Program-made: the position numbers and the translations under genes
Origin: Rhodopirellula baltica
GTDB taxonomy: Bacteria; Planctomycetota; Planctomycetia; Pirellulales; Pirellulaceae
Assembly: GCA_002901265.1 (NCBI GenBank)
Contig: PPHI01000094.1
Span: forward strand, 1-64,000
DNA length: 64,000 nt
Reading direction: 5' to 3'
In this document: positions 1-7,660 of the stretch, piece by piece
Position numbering within the stretch: the first letter of the stretch is position 1
How the letters are laid out: each line of letters starts with the position of its first letter
Notes under the pieces: model-generated
Database searches by the model: none
What the model was told of the DNA's origin: nothing
The model's input: only the letters and a program-made list of their open reading frames with translations

Positions 1-26
1 CAGCTTGCCCGAAGTTCGACGCATCT

Positions 27-333
27 GCATGGCGATGCACGCTAGCGAATTGAATGGCTTCCGAGTATCCCAAACGCTGGTCAATGGACATCATGGTGTT
101 GGGCTTCGGCTGATTGTTGATTTCCATTCGCTGCGTTTGCCTGACACACAACGACATTGGCAGAAACCTATTCTGAAAATCATTGGGCTGCCAACCGCAC
201 ATGAGTACGTTCCGATGTTCGGTTGTTCGTCGTCCCGATCTCCTGAATCCTCGTGCGAAGGCTCTGCCTTGCACGCGATTGCCTCGCAGGCTCCCGCCTG
301 CAACTTCCGTGCGAAACCAAAGCCACTTAACCG
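27..333 (+). repeat. Long direct repeat, copy A
   Basis: Positions 48-333 match 8820-9105 base for base at a constant offset of 8772, apart from one mismatch (313 versus 9085). Upstream, 27-53 matches 8770-8796. Copy B has 29 extra bases between two GAATTGA words; copy A has a single GAATTGA, as expected from deletion or slippage between those words. The repeat carries two hairpins of the kind seen elsewhere in the window, including a GCAGGC stem with a TCCC loop near 288-303. The 27-53 part equals the 5' end of the truncated four-helix-bundle gene at 8442-8783. I see no convincing gene in it. Confidence 0.9.
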
Positions 334-742
334 AACGTTGGACTTGTTTACCGCTCGATGATGGGCAGCGACTGTGCCTTCTGCTTAACCTGCAATCAAT
401 TGGCCGAAGGTCTCACACACCCTAGCCTGTGGCATCGCCACAGGAAATCGATTCCCAAAGTGCCTGATTGGCCGAAGACCAATTTCACTTGCCATGGCCA
501 CGATGCGAGCAGTACAACTGGCCTGCGCCCAAAGACGAGCACACAATAAATAACGGCGTCGAGAGAGAGCGGCAATTAGAGAAACGGAATCGATCGCACA
601 GTACATTGAACGTTACCTGACGTGCTGGCCAACGGTGGCTTGCAACATCCGTTTCGGCCCTGAGACCTTACCAGACCGCTTGTGTCGACGAAGAATCGAA
701 CGGCTGGTCTTTGCGACTGCGCGAGCCTCACTGCGTTCGACG
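334..742. other. Gap without a supported gene
   Basis: No open frame here has recognisable family content. A small palindrome with CCTGTGGC arms lies near 425-443. Bases ~700-742 resemble the sequence just beyond the stop of the large SUMF1 gene, so the duplication that made the two SUMF1 genes extends slightly past the coding region. I looked here for a DGR template repeat (a VR copy with AAC codons) and for a reverse transcriptase and found neither. Confidence 0.5.
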
Positions 743-1663
743 CTACTCGGCGGCCTCGTCCCTCGGCTCGCTTCTCGCAGCTCTCACTTGTTCGGCACCT
801 GGCTTGACCGAACTCAGGCAACGGAAGCCCAGGGCGCTGCTGCGAAGGCCCGGGGCGTACCTGAAGCGATACGCGGACCGCGCGAGCCTAGCGTCGACGA
901 TCCAACACCCGCCACGGAAAACGCGGCTCGAGCCGGTTGGAGGGCCATTCGGATCGACGGTCGCCTCTCGGTCGTAGGGTCCGTACCAATCTGAACACCA
1001 TTCGCGCACGTTTCCATGCATCTGATAAAGCCCCCAGTCGTTCGGGTGCAGCATTTTGCAATCGATCGTCGTCTGGCGATACTCGCCAGGCGGCGAATTT
1101 GGCATTGGATAATTGCCGTCATAGTTGACGTCATCAGTCGAAACCGTTTCGCCGTACGAGAACGCTGTAGTTGTTCCCGCGCGGCACGCATACTCCCACT
1201 GCGATTCTGTCGGCAGCTGCAAACGCAGGCCCGGAACCAATTCGGCGATGCGTTCACAGAACTCAAGCGCGTCGTGATAGTTGACGTTTTCAACAGGATG
1301 TTGCAAGCCTTTGAATTGACTAGGGTTGTTCGCCATCACTGCTTCCCACAACTCTTGTTGGCAAGTTGTGTCAGCCAACCAAAACCCCTGACTGATTGTG
1401 ACTTCGTGCTGAACTTCGTTGTCGCTCCGTTCTGCCTCGCTTTCAGGGGAACCCATCAGAAATGTACCGGCCGGAATCCATCGCATCCGCTGCGTGACGA
1501 TTTCCCAGTACATTGGGCCAGTGCGGATTGAGAACTCCGCAAAGTACCCATACCTGTCCTGCCCCCAACCGGATGCCCAATCGGGCGAGTTGCAATCGAC
1601 GAAAGGGGAACGGAGCAATACGGTCATCTTCTCGCCATTTTGGACAATCATCTGTTCGGTCAA
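743..1663 (-). CDS. SUMF1/C-type-lectin-fold protein, probable DGR variable protein
   Basis: This 306-residue protein is a single formylglycine-generating-enzyme-like (SUMF1, C-type lectin fold) domain. It opens with a WGQDRYGYFAEF segment common before such domains, then RMRWIPAGTFLMGSP, LPTESQWEYACRAGT, MHGNVREWCSDW and RVFRGGCW, ending LGFRCLSSV plus a short acidic tail. The paired active-site cysteines of true FGE, expected just after RGGS(F/W), are not seen, so a binding role is likelier than catalysis. The last ~40 codons form variable region VR1. It lies 113 bases downstream of the large two-domain gene and its tail (SEPRDEAAE) is shared with it, so it probably arose by duplication. 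It is the last gene of the TIR/MoxR cluster. The ligand is unknown. Confidence 0.85.
   Translation of the reverse strand: MTEQMIVQNGEKMTVLLRSPFVDCNSPDWASGWGQDRYGYFAEFSIRTGPMYWEIVTQRMRWIPAGTFLMGSPESEAERSDNEVQHEVTISQGFWLADTTCQQELWEAVMANNPSQFKGLQHPVENVNYHDALEFCERIAELVPGLRLQLPTESQWEYACRAGTTTAFSYGETVSTDDVNYDGNYPMPNSPPGEYRQTTIDCKMLHPNDWGLYQMHGNVREWCSDWYGPYDREATVDPNGPPTGSSRVFRGGCWIVDARLARSAYRFRYAPGLRSSALGFRCLSSVKPGAEQVRAARSEPRDEAAE
806..919 (-). repeat. Variable region VR1 (DGR-type)
   Basis: This is the 3' coding segment of the single-domain SUMF1 gene. In the 87-nt core 806-892 it aligns without gaps to 1855-1941 and 2914-3000. All differences fall at first or second codon positions: for example CTC/GAC/GTC, TTC/AAC/GAC, AGC/CTC/GGC, AGC/AAC/TAC and GCC/TTC/AGC (VR1/VR2/VR3). 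All 29 third positions are identical. The pattern is what adenine-specific mutagenesis of AAC-type codons in a template repeat gives. Against VR2 the same pattern continues upstream to about 919. Confidence 0.85.
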
Positions 1664-1776
1664 CTTGCCACGAACTGATTAAGTGCTTCGGCCGCGTCCG
1701 CTGCCATCGACGATGGAATGTGAAAAAACTCGAATCTCATGTCGACAATCCTTGCTCGTGACACAAATGACCGGCC

Positions 1777-4700
1777 TCACGGCGTTCGTCGCTGCTCGGC
1801 GGCCTCGTCCCTCGGCTCGCTGCTCGCAGCCACCACTTGTTCGGAACTTGGCTTGACCGAACTCAGGCAACGGAAGCCCAGGAAGTTGAGGCGAAGGCCC
1901 GGGCCGTACCTGTTGCGATACGCGGACCGCGCGTCCCTAGCGTCGGCGATCCAACTCCCGCCACGGATAACGCGGTACGAGCCCTCGCTAGGTCCCTGCG
2001 GATCCAGCTGCGGTCGGTCATCATAATCTCCCCACCAGTCCGAGCACCATTCCCAGACATTACCCAGCATATCGTACAACCCCCATGGGTTCGGTCGTTT
2101 CTGCTTGACCTTTCGCGTGCCCGCGGCATCAAATTCGTATTGCCTTTCCGAAAGCGATGCTCTGTCCCGAATGTCGACAGCCACTTCATGATCGTATTCG
2201 TGGCCGCTATTGCCACCGTACCATGCGATCGCGTCTAGCGCAGGTGCATCAGCATTGCCGCGAATCTCTAGACCTCCCGAGTAGATAGGAGTCGTCGTTC
2301 CGGCTCGACAGGCGTACTCCCACTGAGCCTCGGTTGGCAACGCGAAATTGAGATCCTCGTGCCCCATTCGTTCGGTCAGCGCCTCGGCAAAAGCGTTGGC
2401 CTGATCCCAATCAACCTTTTCAACTGGTCGTTCTGGGTCGGGGAAATGACTTGAGTTCTCGCCCATCACCGCTTTCCAAAGAGCCTGCGTACAGGGAGTT
2501 TCAAACATCCAGAACGCATTGGTGATCACGACGTCGTGTTCCATTTCGTCTGGCGAACGTTTCGGCTCGTCGTCCGGAGAGCCCATCTGAAATCTACCGG
2601 GCGGAATCCACCGCAAACGTTGGTGAACGGATCCGGAACCATCACTAGCGATCTCAAAATCCGCATAAACGCCGAATGAATCAAGCCCAAACGATGTCGC
2701 CCAATCGGGAAATGTCATCCGTTCGAACCAGTGTTCTTCCGTGTCGGTACGCACTCCGATGTTCACACTCCGGAACGAAACGACGTTGGCAGTCTTCTCT
2801 CCAACGACCTTGATGGTTTTCGCTTGCGAAGTTTTTTTAGCTCCGCCGAGCCGAGTCGACGGTGAGCCCTGCTCCGCGACGGGCACCACCGCCGCCTCAC
2901 TCGGCTCCGCCACGACCGAACTCAGGCAACGGAAGCCCAGGCTGTAGCCGCGATCGCCCGGGCCGTACCCGTCGCGAAACGCGGACCGCGCGACCCTAGC
3001 GTTGCCCCAACCACCGCCACGGATGACACGGCCCGAGCCTTTGCTAGGGCCCTGCGGATCGATCTGCGATCCATCGCGATAGCTGCCAAACCAATCCGCG
3101 CACCACTCCCAAACATTGCCATGGACGTCGAACAGTCCGAATGGGTTCTCTGGGTACGCCTTGACCGGCGTCGTCCTCCCAATTTGACCTTCGACATTTG
3201 CATTGGAACGATCAAAACCATCACCCCACCAATAGCGAGACGTCGTGCCGGCGCGGCAGGCATATTCCCACTGGGCTTCGGTAGGCAACTGCATCCCAAG
3301 CTCGGGAATGAGTGCGTTTAACTGCTCACAAAACTGTTGAACATCGTCCCACGAAACCGACTCCACCGGCAATTCGTCCCCAGTAAACTTGCTTGGTTTG
3401 TTTCCGCAAACCGCTTCCCACAACGTTTGGGTACAAGGCGTATCAGCGATCCAAAACCCTTTGGTTAAGGTGACAAGGTGTTGCGGACCTTCATCGCCAA
3501 ATCGTTCGGTGTCATCCGCAGGTGACCCCATCAAAAACTTACCAGCGGGTACCCAGCGCATTCGTTGCCGTGCGACTTTTCCCCCAACCCCCGTCACTTC
3601 AAATTCGAACCAAGCCCCAAACTGATCGGTTCCGAATTCGGTTACAAATTCTGGCTTGCCATCGCGCCAAAATGGCTCGCGGCGATCAAAGCAGGTGAAA
3701 ATACCATTGCCTGATCGAATCGAATGCTGAACTCCAGTTGCCGGTAAAGAGCTATCGGAATCAGCAGAGATTTTGATCGCCTGGTCATCGATATTGACTT
3801 TATATTGACGCGTCACATTCGACGGGAATTCTCGTGGATCAGTACCGGGTAGACATTCCTCTTTTCGCTCGTGAAGTTCTCGATAGACGCGGCGCAGACG
3901 TTCGCCAACGACCGCGTCTTCAAACGCTGGTGCGGGCATTCGTCGTGTTTGGTTGTAGAGCCAAGTCTCGATAGCGTCGGCATTTTTATCACCAGTTCGC
4001 CATTTCATTTCAAGCTCACGGACTGATGCTCTTGCATCCACAAGGTCTTCTTGGAACCAACAACGTAGCTCCTCTGGAAGAGACAGGACCTCCTCAAACC
4101 AAAGTTCCGGGGCATCAGCTCGTTTCCGACGCCAGTTTTGAATTGTCCTCAGCACTCGTTTTTGGGTAGACCGTTGCAGCCGAAGAAAGAGCGGCATCAA
4201 TTCTTTCTCTACCAACTCTCGATCAATCATCGCGCCCGATGGATGGCGATTTGCAAGTCGATCACTTAGCCAAAAATCGACTTCCAATGTCGCATCGACG
4301 GCCCCTGGGATCAGCAACCGAAGATCGCGTAGCAACCCTGGTTCAACAAGCAATGCAGGAGCAGCGTAGACGAAGAGTTGATCTAAAAGACTGCGTCGTT
4401 GCTGATGATCGCGTATCAACGACCGTGACGGTTGCCAAGTCTGCACCGAAAACACATTTGCCAAAGGTGCTGGTGTGTCTTGGACACTCCCCGGAATCAA
4501 TGCATAAAGCCGATACCCTAGACCGCGAAGCCGTTCGCCCCAACATAACCACGATTTCCATGAATTGCGGTTAGGCGACAAGCATCCAAGGTCACCTAGC
4601 ACAAACAAAGACGCAGGCTGATTCGATGGCTTGAAAGCTCGTGGAATCGTCAAAGGCTTACCAGTTGCAACGTCTCGATGCCAAAGCGAATTCGGCGAAG

Positions 4701-5340
4701 CCCCATGAACCTCGGCCCATTGCTCAGACGCGAACATACGTCGCAACGATTCAATCACAAGATTCTGATCAGGCACGAAGGTCGTCAAATACGGATTCGT
4801 GTCTTTGACAACACAGACGCGACGCCCCCAAGAACGTCCGTACAACACAGGTAGCCGATCAAGATGCTCACGATTGGCAATTCGAACGAGAATTTTGTCT
4901 AGATTGAGTTGCTTTCGCGGCCGAGTATCATCGAGGCATTCTCTTAATCGAGGTGATAGCTCTGACCATGATGCGATTGGTCGATGCGAGGGCGCCGGAC
5001 TTTCTTTACCAGCGCGCCAGCGGTGATAAGGCTTTCCTTCCTCCTGCGTTGGTTGCGAAGTTCGCTGATGGAAATGGGTTTGTAACCAAAATGCGATCGG
5101 CTCGATCCCGGCGGGGTATCCATGATCAGGAACCCGCTCGCGGACTGGAGCAGCAACCTGCGATTGCAACTCTGGAATCTCCGCATGCGCATCAGGCACT
5201 TCTTTGACGACTTGCGGCAATAAAACCAAATCAAGTGACTCGCAGATAGAATCAACCATGTCATGGTCATTGGCCACAAGAGCCATAAGCAAATCACGGC
5301 GTCCGACAATACCGTATGACTTGGGCGATCCGTCAATCAT
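1777..5340 (-). CDS. Large conflict-system protein: unknown N-terminal module plus two SUMF1/C-type-lectin domains
   Basis: The protein has 1187 residues. The start at 5340 is chosen because its ATG overlaps the TGA of the MoxR gene (ATGA); an ORF extension to 5475 would run into that gene. Residues 1-590 match no family I can name. A stretch around residues 155-280 alternates hydrophobic strands and helices (RRVCVVKDTNPYL; ASLFVLGDLG; GYRLYALIPG) in a way that suggests a degenerate Rossmann-like or vWA fold. Domain 1 (about 590-810) and domain 2 (about 905-1165) are SUMF1/C-type-lectin domains, each preceded by an FGxDxFG segment and ending in GFRCLSS. Both lack the FGE cysteine pair. Each ends in a DGR-like variable region (VR3, then VR2). 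A MoxR partner next to a possible vWA module plus diversified lectin domains fits a sensor or effector of an NTP-dependent conflict system; that role is inferred. Confidence 0.85.
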   Translation of the reverse strand: MIDGSPKSYGIVGRRDLLMALVANDHDMVDSICESLDLVLLPQVVKEVPDAHAEIPELQSQVAAPVRERVPDHGYPAGIEPIAFWLQTHFHQRTSQPTQEEGKPYHRWRAGKESPAPSHRPIASWSELSPRLRECLDDTRPRKQLNLDKILVRIANREHLDRLPVLYGRSWGRRVCVVKDTNPYLTTFVPDQNLVIESLRRMFASEQWAEVHGASPNSLWHRDVATGKPLTIPRAFKPSNQPASLFVLGDLGCLSPNRNSWKSWLCWGERLRGLGYRLYALIPGSVQDTPAPLANVFSVQTWQPSRSLIRDHQQRRSLLDQLFVYAAPALLVEPGLLRDLRLLIPGAVDATLEVDFWLSDRLANRHPSGAMIDRELVEKELMPLFLRLQRSTQKRVLRTIQNWRRKRADAPELWFEEVLSLPEELRCWFQEDLVDARASVRELEMKWRTGDKNADAIETWLYNQTRRMPAPAFEDAVVGERLRRVYRELHERKEECLPGTDPREFPSNVTRQYKVNIDDQAIKISADSDSSLPATGVQHSIRSGNGIFTCFDRREPFWRDGKPEFVTEFGTDQFGAWFEFEVTGVGGKVARQRMRWVPAGKFLMGSPADDTERFGDEGPQHLVTLTKGFWIADTPCTQTLWEAVCGNKPSKFTGDELPVESVSWDDVQQFCEQLNALIPELGMQLPTEAQWEYACRAGTTSRYWWGDGFDRSNANVEGQIGRTTPVKAYPENPFGLFDVHGNVWEWCADWFGSYRDGSQIDPQGPSKGSGRVIRGGGWGNARVARSAFRDGYGPGDRGYSLGFRCLSSVVAEPSEAAVVPVAEQGSPSTRLGGAKKTSQAKTIKVVGEKTANVVSFRSVNIGVRTDTEEHWFERMTFPDWATSFGLDSFGVYADFEIASDGSGSVHQRLRWIPPGRFQMGSPDDEPKRSPDEMEHDVVITNAFWMFETPCTQALWKAVMGENSSHFPDPERPVEKVDWDQANAFAEALTERMGHEDLNFALPTEAQWEYACRAGTTTPIYSGGLEIRGNADAPALDAIAWYGGNSGHEYDHEVAVDIRDRASLSERQYEFDAAGTRKVKQKRPNPWGLYDMLGNVWEWCSDWWGDYDDRPQLDPQGPSEGSYRVIRGGSWIADARDARSAYRNRYGPGLRLNFLGFRCLSSVKPSSEQVVAASSEPRDEAAEQRRTP
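1855..1968 (-). repeat. Variable region VR2 (DGR-type)
   Basis: This is the C-terminal end of domain 2 of the large protein. It differs from VR1 at 10 and from VR3 at 11 of the 87 core positions, all at first or second codon positions. It still holds AAC codons at two variable sites, as expected when a template adenine is copied unchanged. The core is followed by the invariant run encoding LGFRCLSSV, a candidate for the fixed 3' end at which copying starts. Confidence 0.85.
2914..3012 (-). repeat. Variable region VR3 (DGR-type)
   Basis: This is the C-terminal end of domain 1 of the large protein. Identity to VR1 and VR2 begins abruptly at 2914: the sequence to the left is unrelated. It runs through the 87-nt core to 3000. 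Beyond the core VR3 is one codon shorter and has third-position differences, so the homologised tract ends near there. VR3 differs from VR1 at 13 core positions. Confidence 0.85.
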
Positions 5341-6296
5341 GCTGTCGGGTTGCTCTTGCGGAATGAAAACTGTCGCACTTGCTGCATCAACATCGCACGA
5401 TCGTCCCGCGTTTCGATTGACTGAATCGCACGCAGAAAGTCGAGGTACTCGGCTTGGCCGGGAAGCGGTGACCATTGTCTTTGCATTGCGTCCCGCCGAT
5501 CACTAAGCAACATCTTTGCGGACTCGCCCAAAAGTTTTTCATCCGCGTCAGGAAAATGAGCCCTACCGCGATCTACCAGAAAGTCAATGAACGCTTGATC
5601 CTGCTCTCGCTCCTCCTCCGTTTGTGGATTGTGATGCGTCATCCTGGGGAGCGACATTCGGAGCACAAAGCATCGTCGTATAAAAGCATCGGGAAGAACC
5701 CGTTCCTCATTTGTCGTGACAACGATCAATGGCGGAGCAACGTTTTGCAATTGGACTGAACGGCTCCATCCGACTGGCCGAAACTGTCTCGCGCCAAACG
5801 CTTCGAGCAACCCGTTGGGAAGTTCACTTTCTGCTTTATCAATTTCATCGATCAAGACGACAACGCCCTGGTGTGGTGTCCAACCGTCCGGCTTGTGCGG
5901 TGGAGCCTCGTGATCCATCAACTGTTTTGCTGCAGAATCCCAATCAAACGCCCACCAAAGTGGCCCAGGCCGAACAAAACGGCGGCTATCGATCCGACGT
6001 TCAAGCTCCTCCTGGTCCTTGACAGTTACAGATGCTACTTGAGCCTCTGCCAGCCGTGCGACGGCATCGAAAGTCCACATCACTTCACGCGGTTCGGTGT
6101 TTGCGTCCACGGTAAGTGAGACCAGCGGACGGTTCAAATTAACAGCAGCCGCAAGAGCCAACTGTGTCTTACCTACACCTGGCTCCCCCCGGACCAAAAG
6201 CGGACGATTGGCAGCCAAAGCAGCACGTATCGCTCCCGCTTCGCGAGGTTCCAAAATATGGGCAAAGTCTGGCCCGTGAATTGTTCGTGAAGTCAT
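5337..6296 (-). CDS. MoxR-type AAA+ ATPase
   Basis: The 319-residue protein is a MoxR-family AAA+ ATPase, a chaperone-like NTPase that usually works on a vWA-domain partner. Walker A is GEPGVGKT (37-44), Walker B VVVLIDEID (about 146-154), sensor-1 VTTNEE (about 194-199), followed by an AFIRRC arginine-finger-like segment. Its ATG overlaps the stop of the TIR gene by ATGA, and its stop overlaps the start of the large SUMF1 protein in the same way, so the three are made as a set. In conflict systems of this type the ATPase is thought to set a threshold or remodel the partner; here that is inference from family and context. It is distinct from the second MoxR gene at 50175-51278, which has a DUF58/transglutaminase context. 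Confidence 0.92.
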   Translation of the reverse strand: MTSRTIHGPDFAHILEPREAGAIRAALAANRPLLVRGEPGVGKTQLALAAAVNLNRPLVSLTVDANTEPREVMWTFDAVARLAEAQVASVTVKDQEELERRIDSRRFVRPGPLWWAFDWDSAAKQLMDHEAPPHKPDGWTPHQGVVVLIDEIDKAESELPNGLLEAFGARQFRPVGWSRSVQLQNVAPPLIVVTTNEERVLPDAFIRRCFVLRMSLPRMTHHNPQTEEEREQDQAFIDFLVDRGRAHFPDADEKLLGESAKMLLSDRRDAMQRQWSPLPGQAEYLDFLRAIQSIETRDDRAMLMQQVRQFSFRKSNPTA

Positions 6297-7660
6297 TTTT
6301 CTATCTGATTCAACTTGGCCTTTAATCGTTTTAGCTGCAGAAACACTGTTTCGTTGATCCGATCTTCGTGTTTTGATTGCGGAATGATGATATAAAGTGT
6401 TGGGAACGCCTTTTTGACTTCCTGTGCGGCGATCTTAGACAGCCTCTGAGAAACGCACAGGCAGACGTACGAGTTACTTGCTGCAAGTAGCCTCAGGGCT
6501 GCGTCGACAGATTCTATGGCGTCACTCGCCGCGTCAACTTGAGTCCAAATTCCCTGCGCCACCTCCTTTGCAATATCTCCGGCATCAATGCTCAGTAGAT
6601 TGGGCCCATCCCCAAAATGCAGGTAATCCTCCAGTTCATCAGATGCTTCGGGAAGAGGACATTTGGCTTCACCATCGAACGCATATTGATGATTAAGATT
6701 CGGCACCAAGCCAAGAAAGTACGCCAGTTGGGACACTCCCACTTCTTGTCTCTTGGCAAAGACATCAGCCTGTTCGGCAGCGCCGATCGCCATCGCTCGA
6801 ACACCTTGAGAGTCGCTAGACACAAATGATATAGGTGCAATTAAGGTCGCGAGGTACCAAAGCTTTTCCAGGAACATCGGTTTTCCGATTTCTGGTGCAA
6901 TTGACAAGCGATCCAAATTTTTGCGGCATCTATCGATAAAATCGAGCGCAGTCGATATCTCAGGATGCTTGGTCACCTCGTTCAGTTTCTCAGAGGGAAG
7001 GCACGCAAAGATGCGATCAGCAAACTCCTCGGGCGAGGTCGACTCTGGCAGCTTATTTGCTTTCAGCATCGTCTGTCGCACAAACTTGTTCTCTAGCTCA
7101 TCCACAACTTTATTCCGCAGCATTTTCCGAGCGGTTTCAAACCGTTCAGAATCTTCAGCTGGGATTTCGGTCTCCGATTGCTGGTGATGCTCTGCATCTT
7201 CAAGGGCGAGTCGCGTTATTGCACCCGACTTCTTTGAAATCGCCCAAATCTGGATCAATAGATTGGCAATGTCACGTGCGGAACGATCTGCAAGCTCGAT
7301 CGCTTGATCGGTCGCCTCCCAACCAGGAATGATTGCATCATCTAGCTTGATTGGCTTCACACGATCTTCGCTACGTGCCTTGAGCATAAGTGCTCGGATT
7401 GCACTCCATTCAATACCACACCATGGCTTTTCGTAGTGCTTTGAAAAGAATGGAACGATGATGTCGGACTGCTCGCGATAGATATTCCGCAATTTCACGT
7501 CAAGGTCTGCACCTATCAATTCATGTTCGTACCATCGGTCGTAAAAGACCTTCTCACGACCAAGCTCCTCCGCCAGTATTTCGACGATTTCAAGTACGAA
7601 TTCGCGATGCTCACCTGGAAACGAGACCGCAATCGCATATTTTTTAGGGTCGTAGCCCAT
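6293..7660 (-). CDS. TIR-domain effector protein
   Basis: The 455-residue protein starts with a TIR domain (about 6-140): KYAIAVSFPGEHR at strand A, FYDRWYEHELIG at the BB-loop region, DIIVPFFSKHY, then WCGIEWSAIRA with Glu84 where enzymatic TIR domains carry the catalytic glutamate. Prokaryotic TIR effectors commonly hydrolyse NAD+ or make signalling nucleotides; activity here is inferred. Residues 190-455 are a mostly helical region I do not recognise, ending in an alpha/beta segment with SYVCLCVSQRL and PTLYIIIPQSK that could be a second small Rossmann-like domain. It is first in the operon, so any promoter should lie in 7661-8441. The stop overlaps the MoxR start by 4 bases. Confidence 0.92.
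   Translation of the reverse strand: MGYDPKKYAIAVSFPGEHREFVLEIVEILAEELGREKVFYDRWYEHELIGADLDVKLRNIYREQSDIIVPFFSKHYEKPWCGIEWSAIRALMLKARSEDRVKPIKLDDAIIPGWEATDQAIELADRSARDIANLLIQIWAISKKSGAITRLALEDAEHHQQSETEIPAEDSERFETARKMLRNKVVDELENKFVRQTMLKANKLPESTSPEEFADRIFACLPSEKLNEVTKHPEISTALDFIDRCRKNLDRLSIAPEIGKPMFLEKLWYLATLIAPISFVSSDSQGVRAMAIGAAEQADVFAKRQEVGVSQLAYFLGLVPNLNHQYAFDGEAKCPLPEASDELEDYLHFGDGPNLLSIDAGDIAKEVAQGIWTQVDAASDAIESVDAALRLLAASNSYVCLCVSQRLSKIAAQEVKKAFPTLYIIIPQSKHEDRINETVFLQLKRLKAKLNQIEK

Noticed and set aside
635-994. Plus-strand frames over the end of the single-domain SUMF1 gene
   Set aside because: They run antisense through VR1 and have no family content; the minus-strand SUMF1 reading is conserved in three copies.
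743-5340. SUMF1 domains read as active formylglycine-generating enzymes for sulfatases
   Set aside because: The catalytic cysteine pair is absent, no sulfatase lies nearby, and the C-termini vary in a DGR pattern.
5341-5475. Upstream extension of the large SUMF1 protein
   Set aside because: It would overlap the MoxR gene by 139 bases; the ATGA overlap at 5337-5340 is the standard coupled start.
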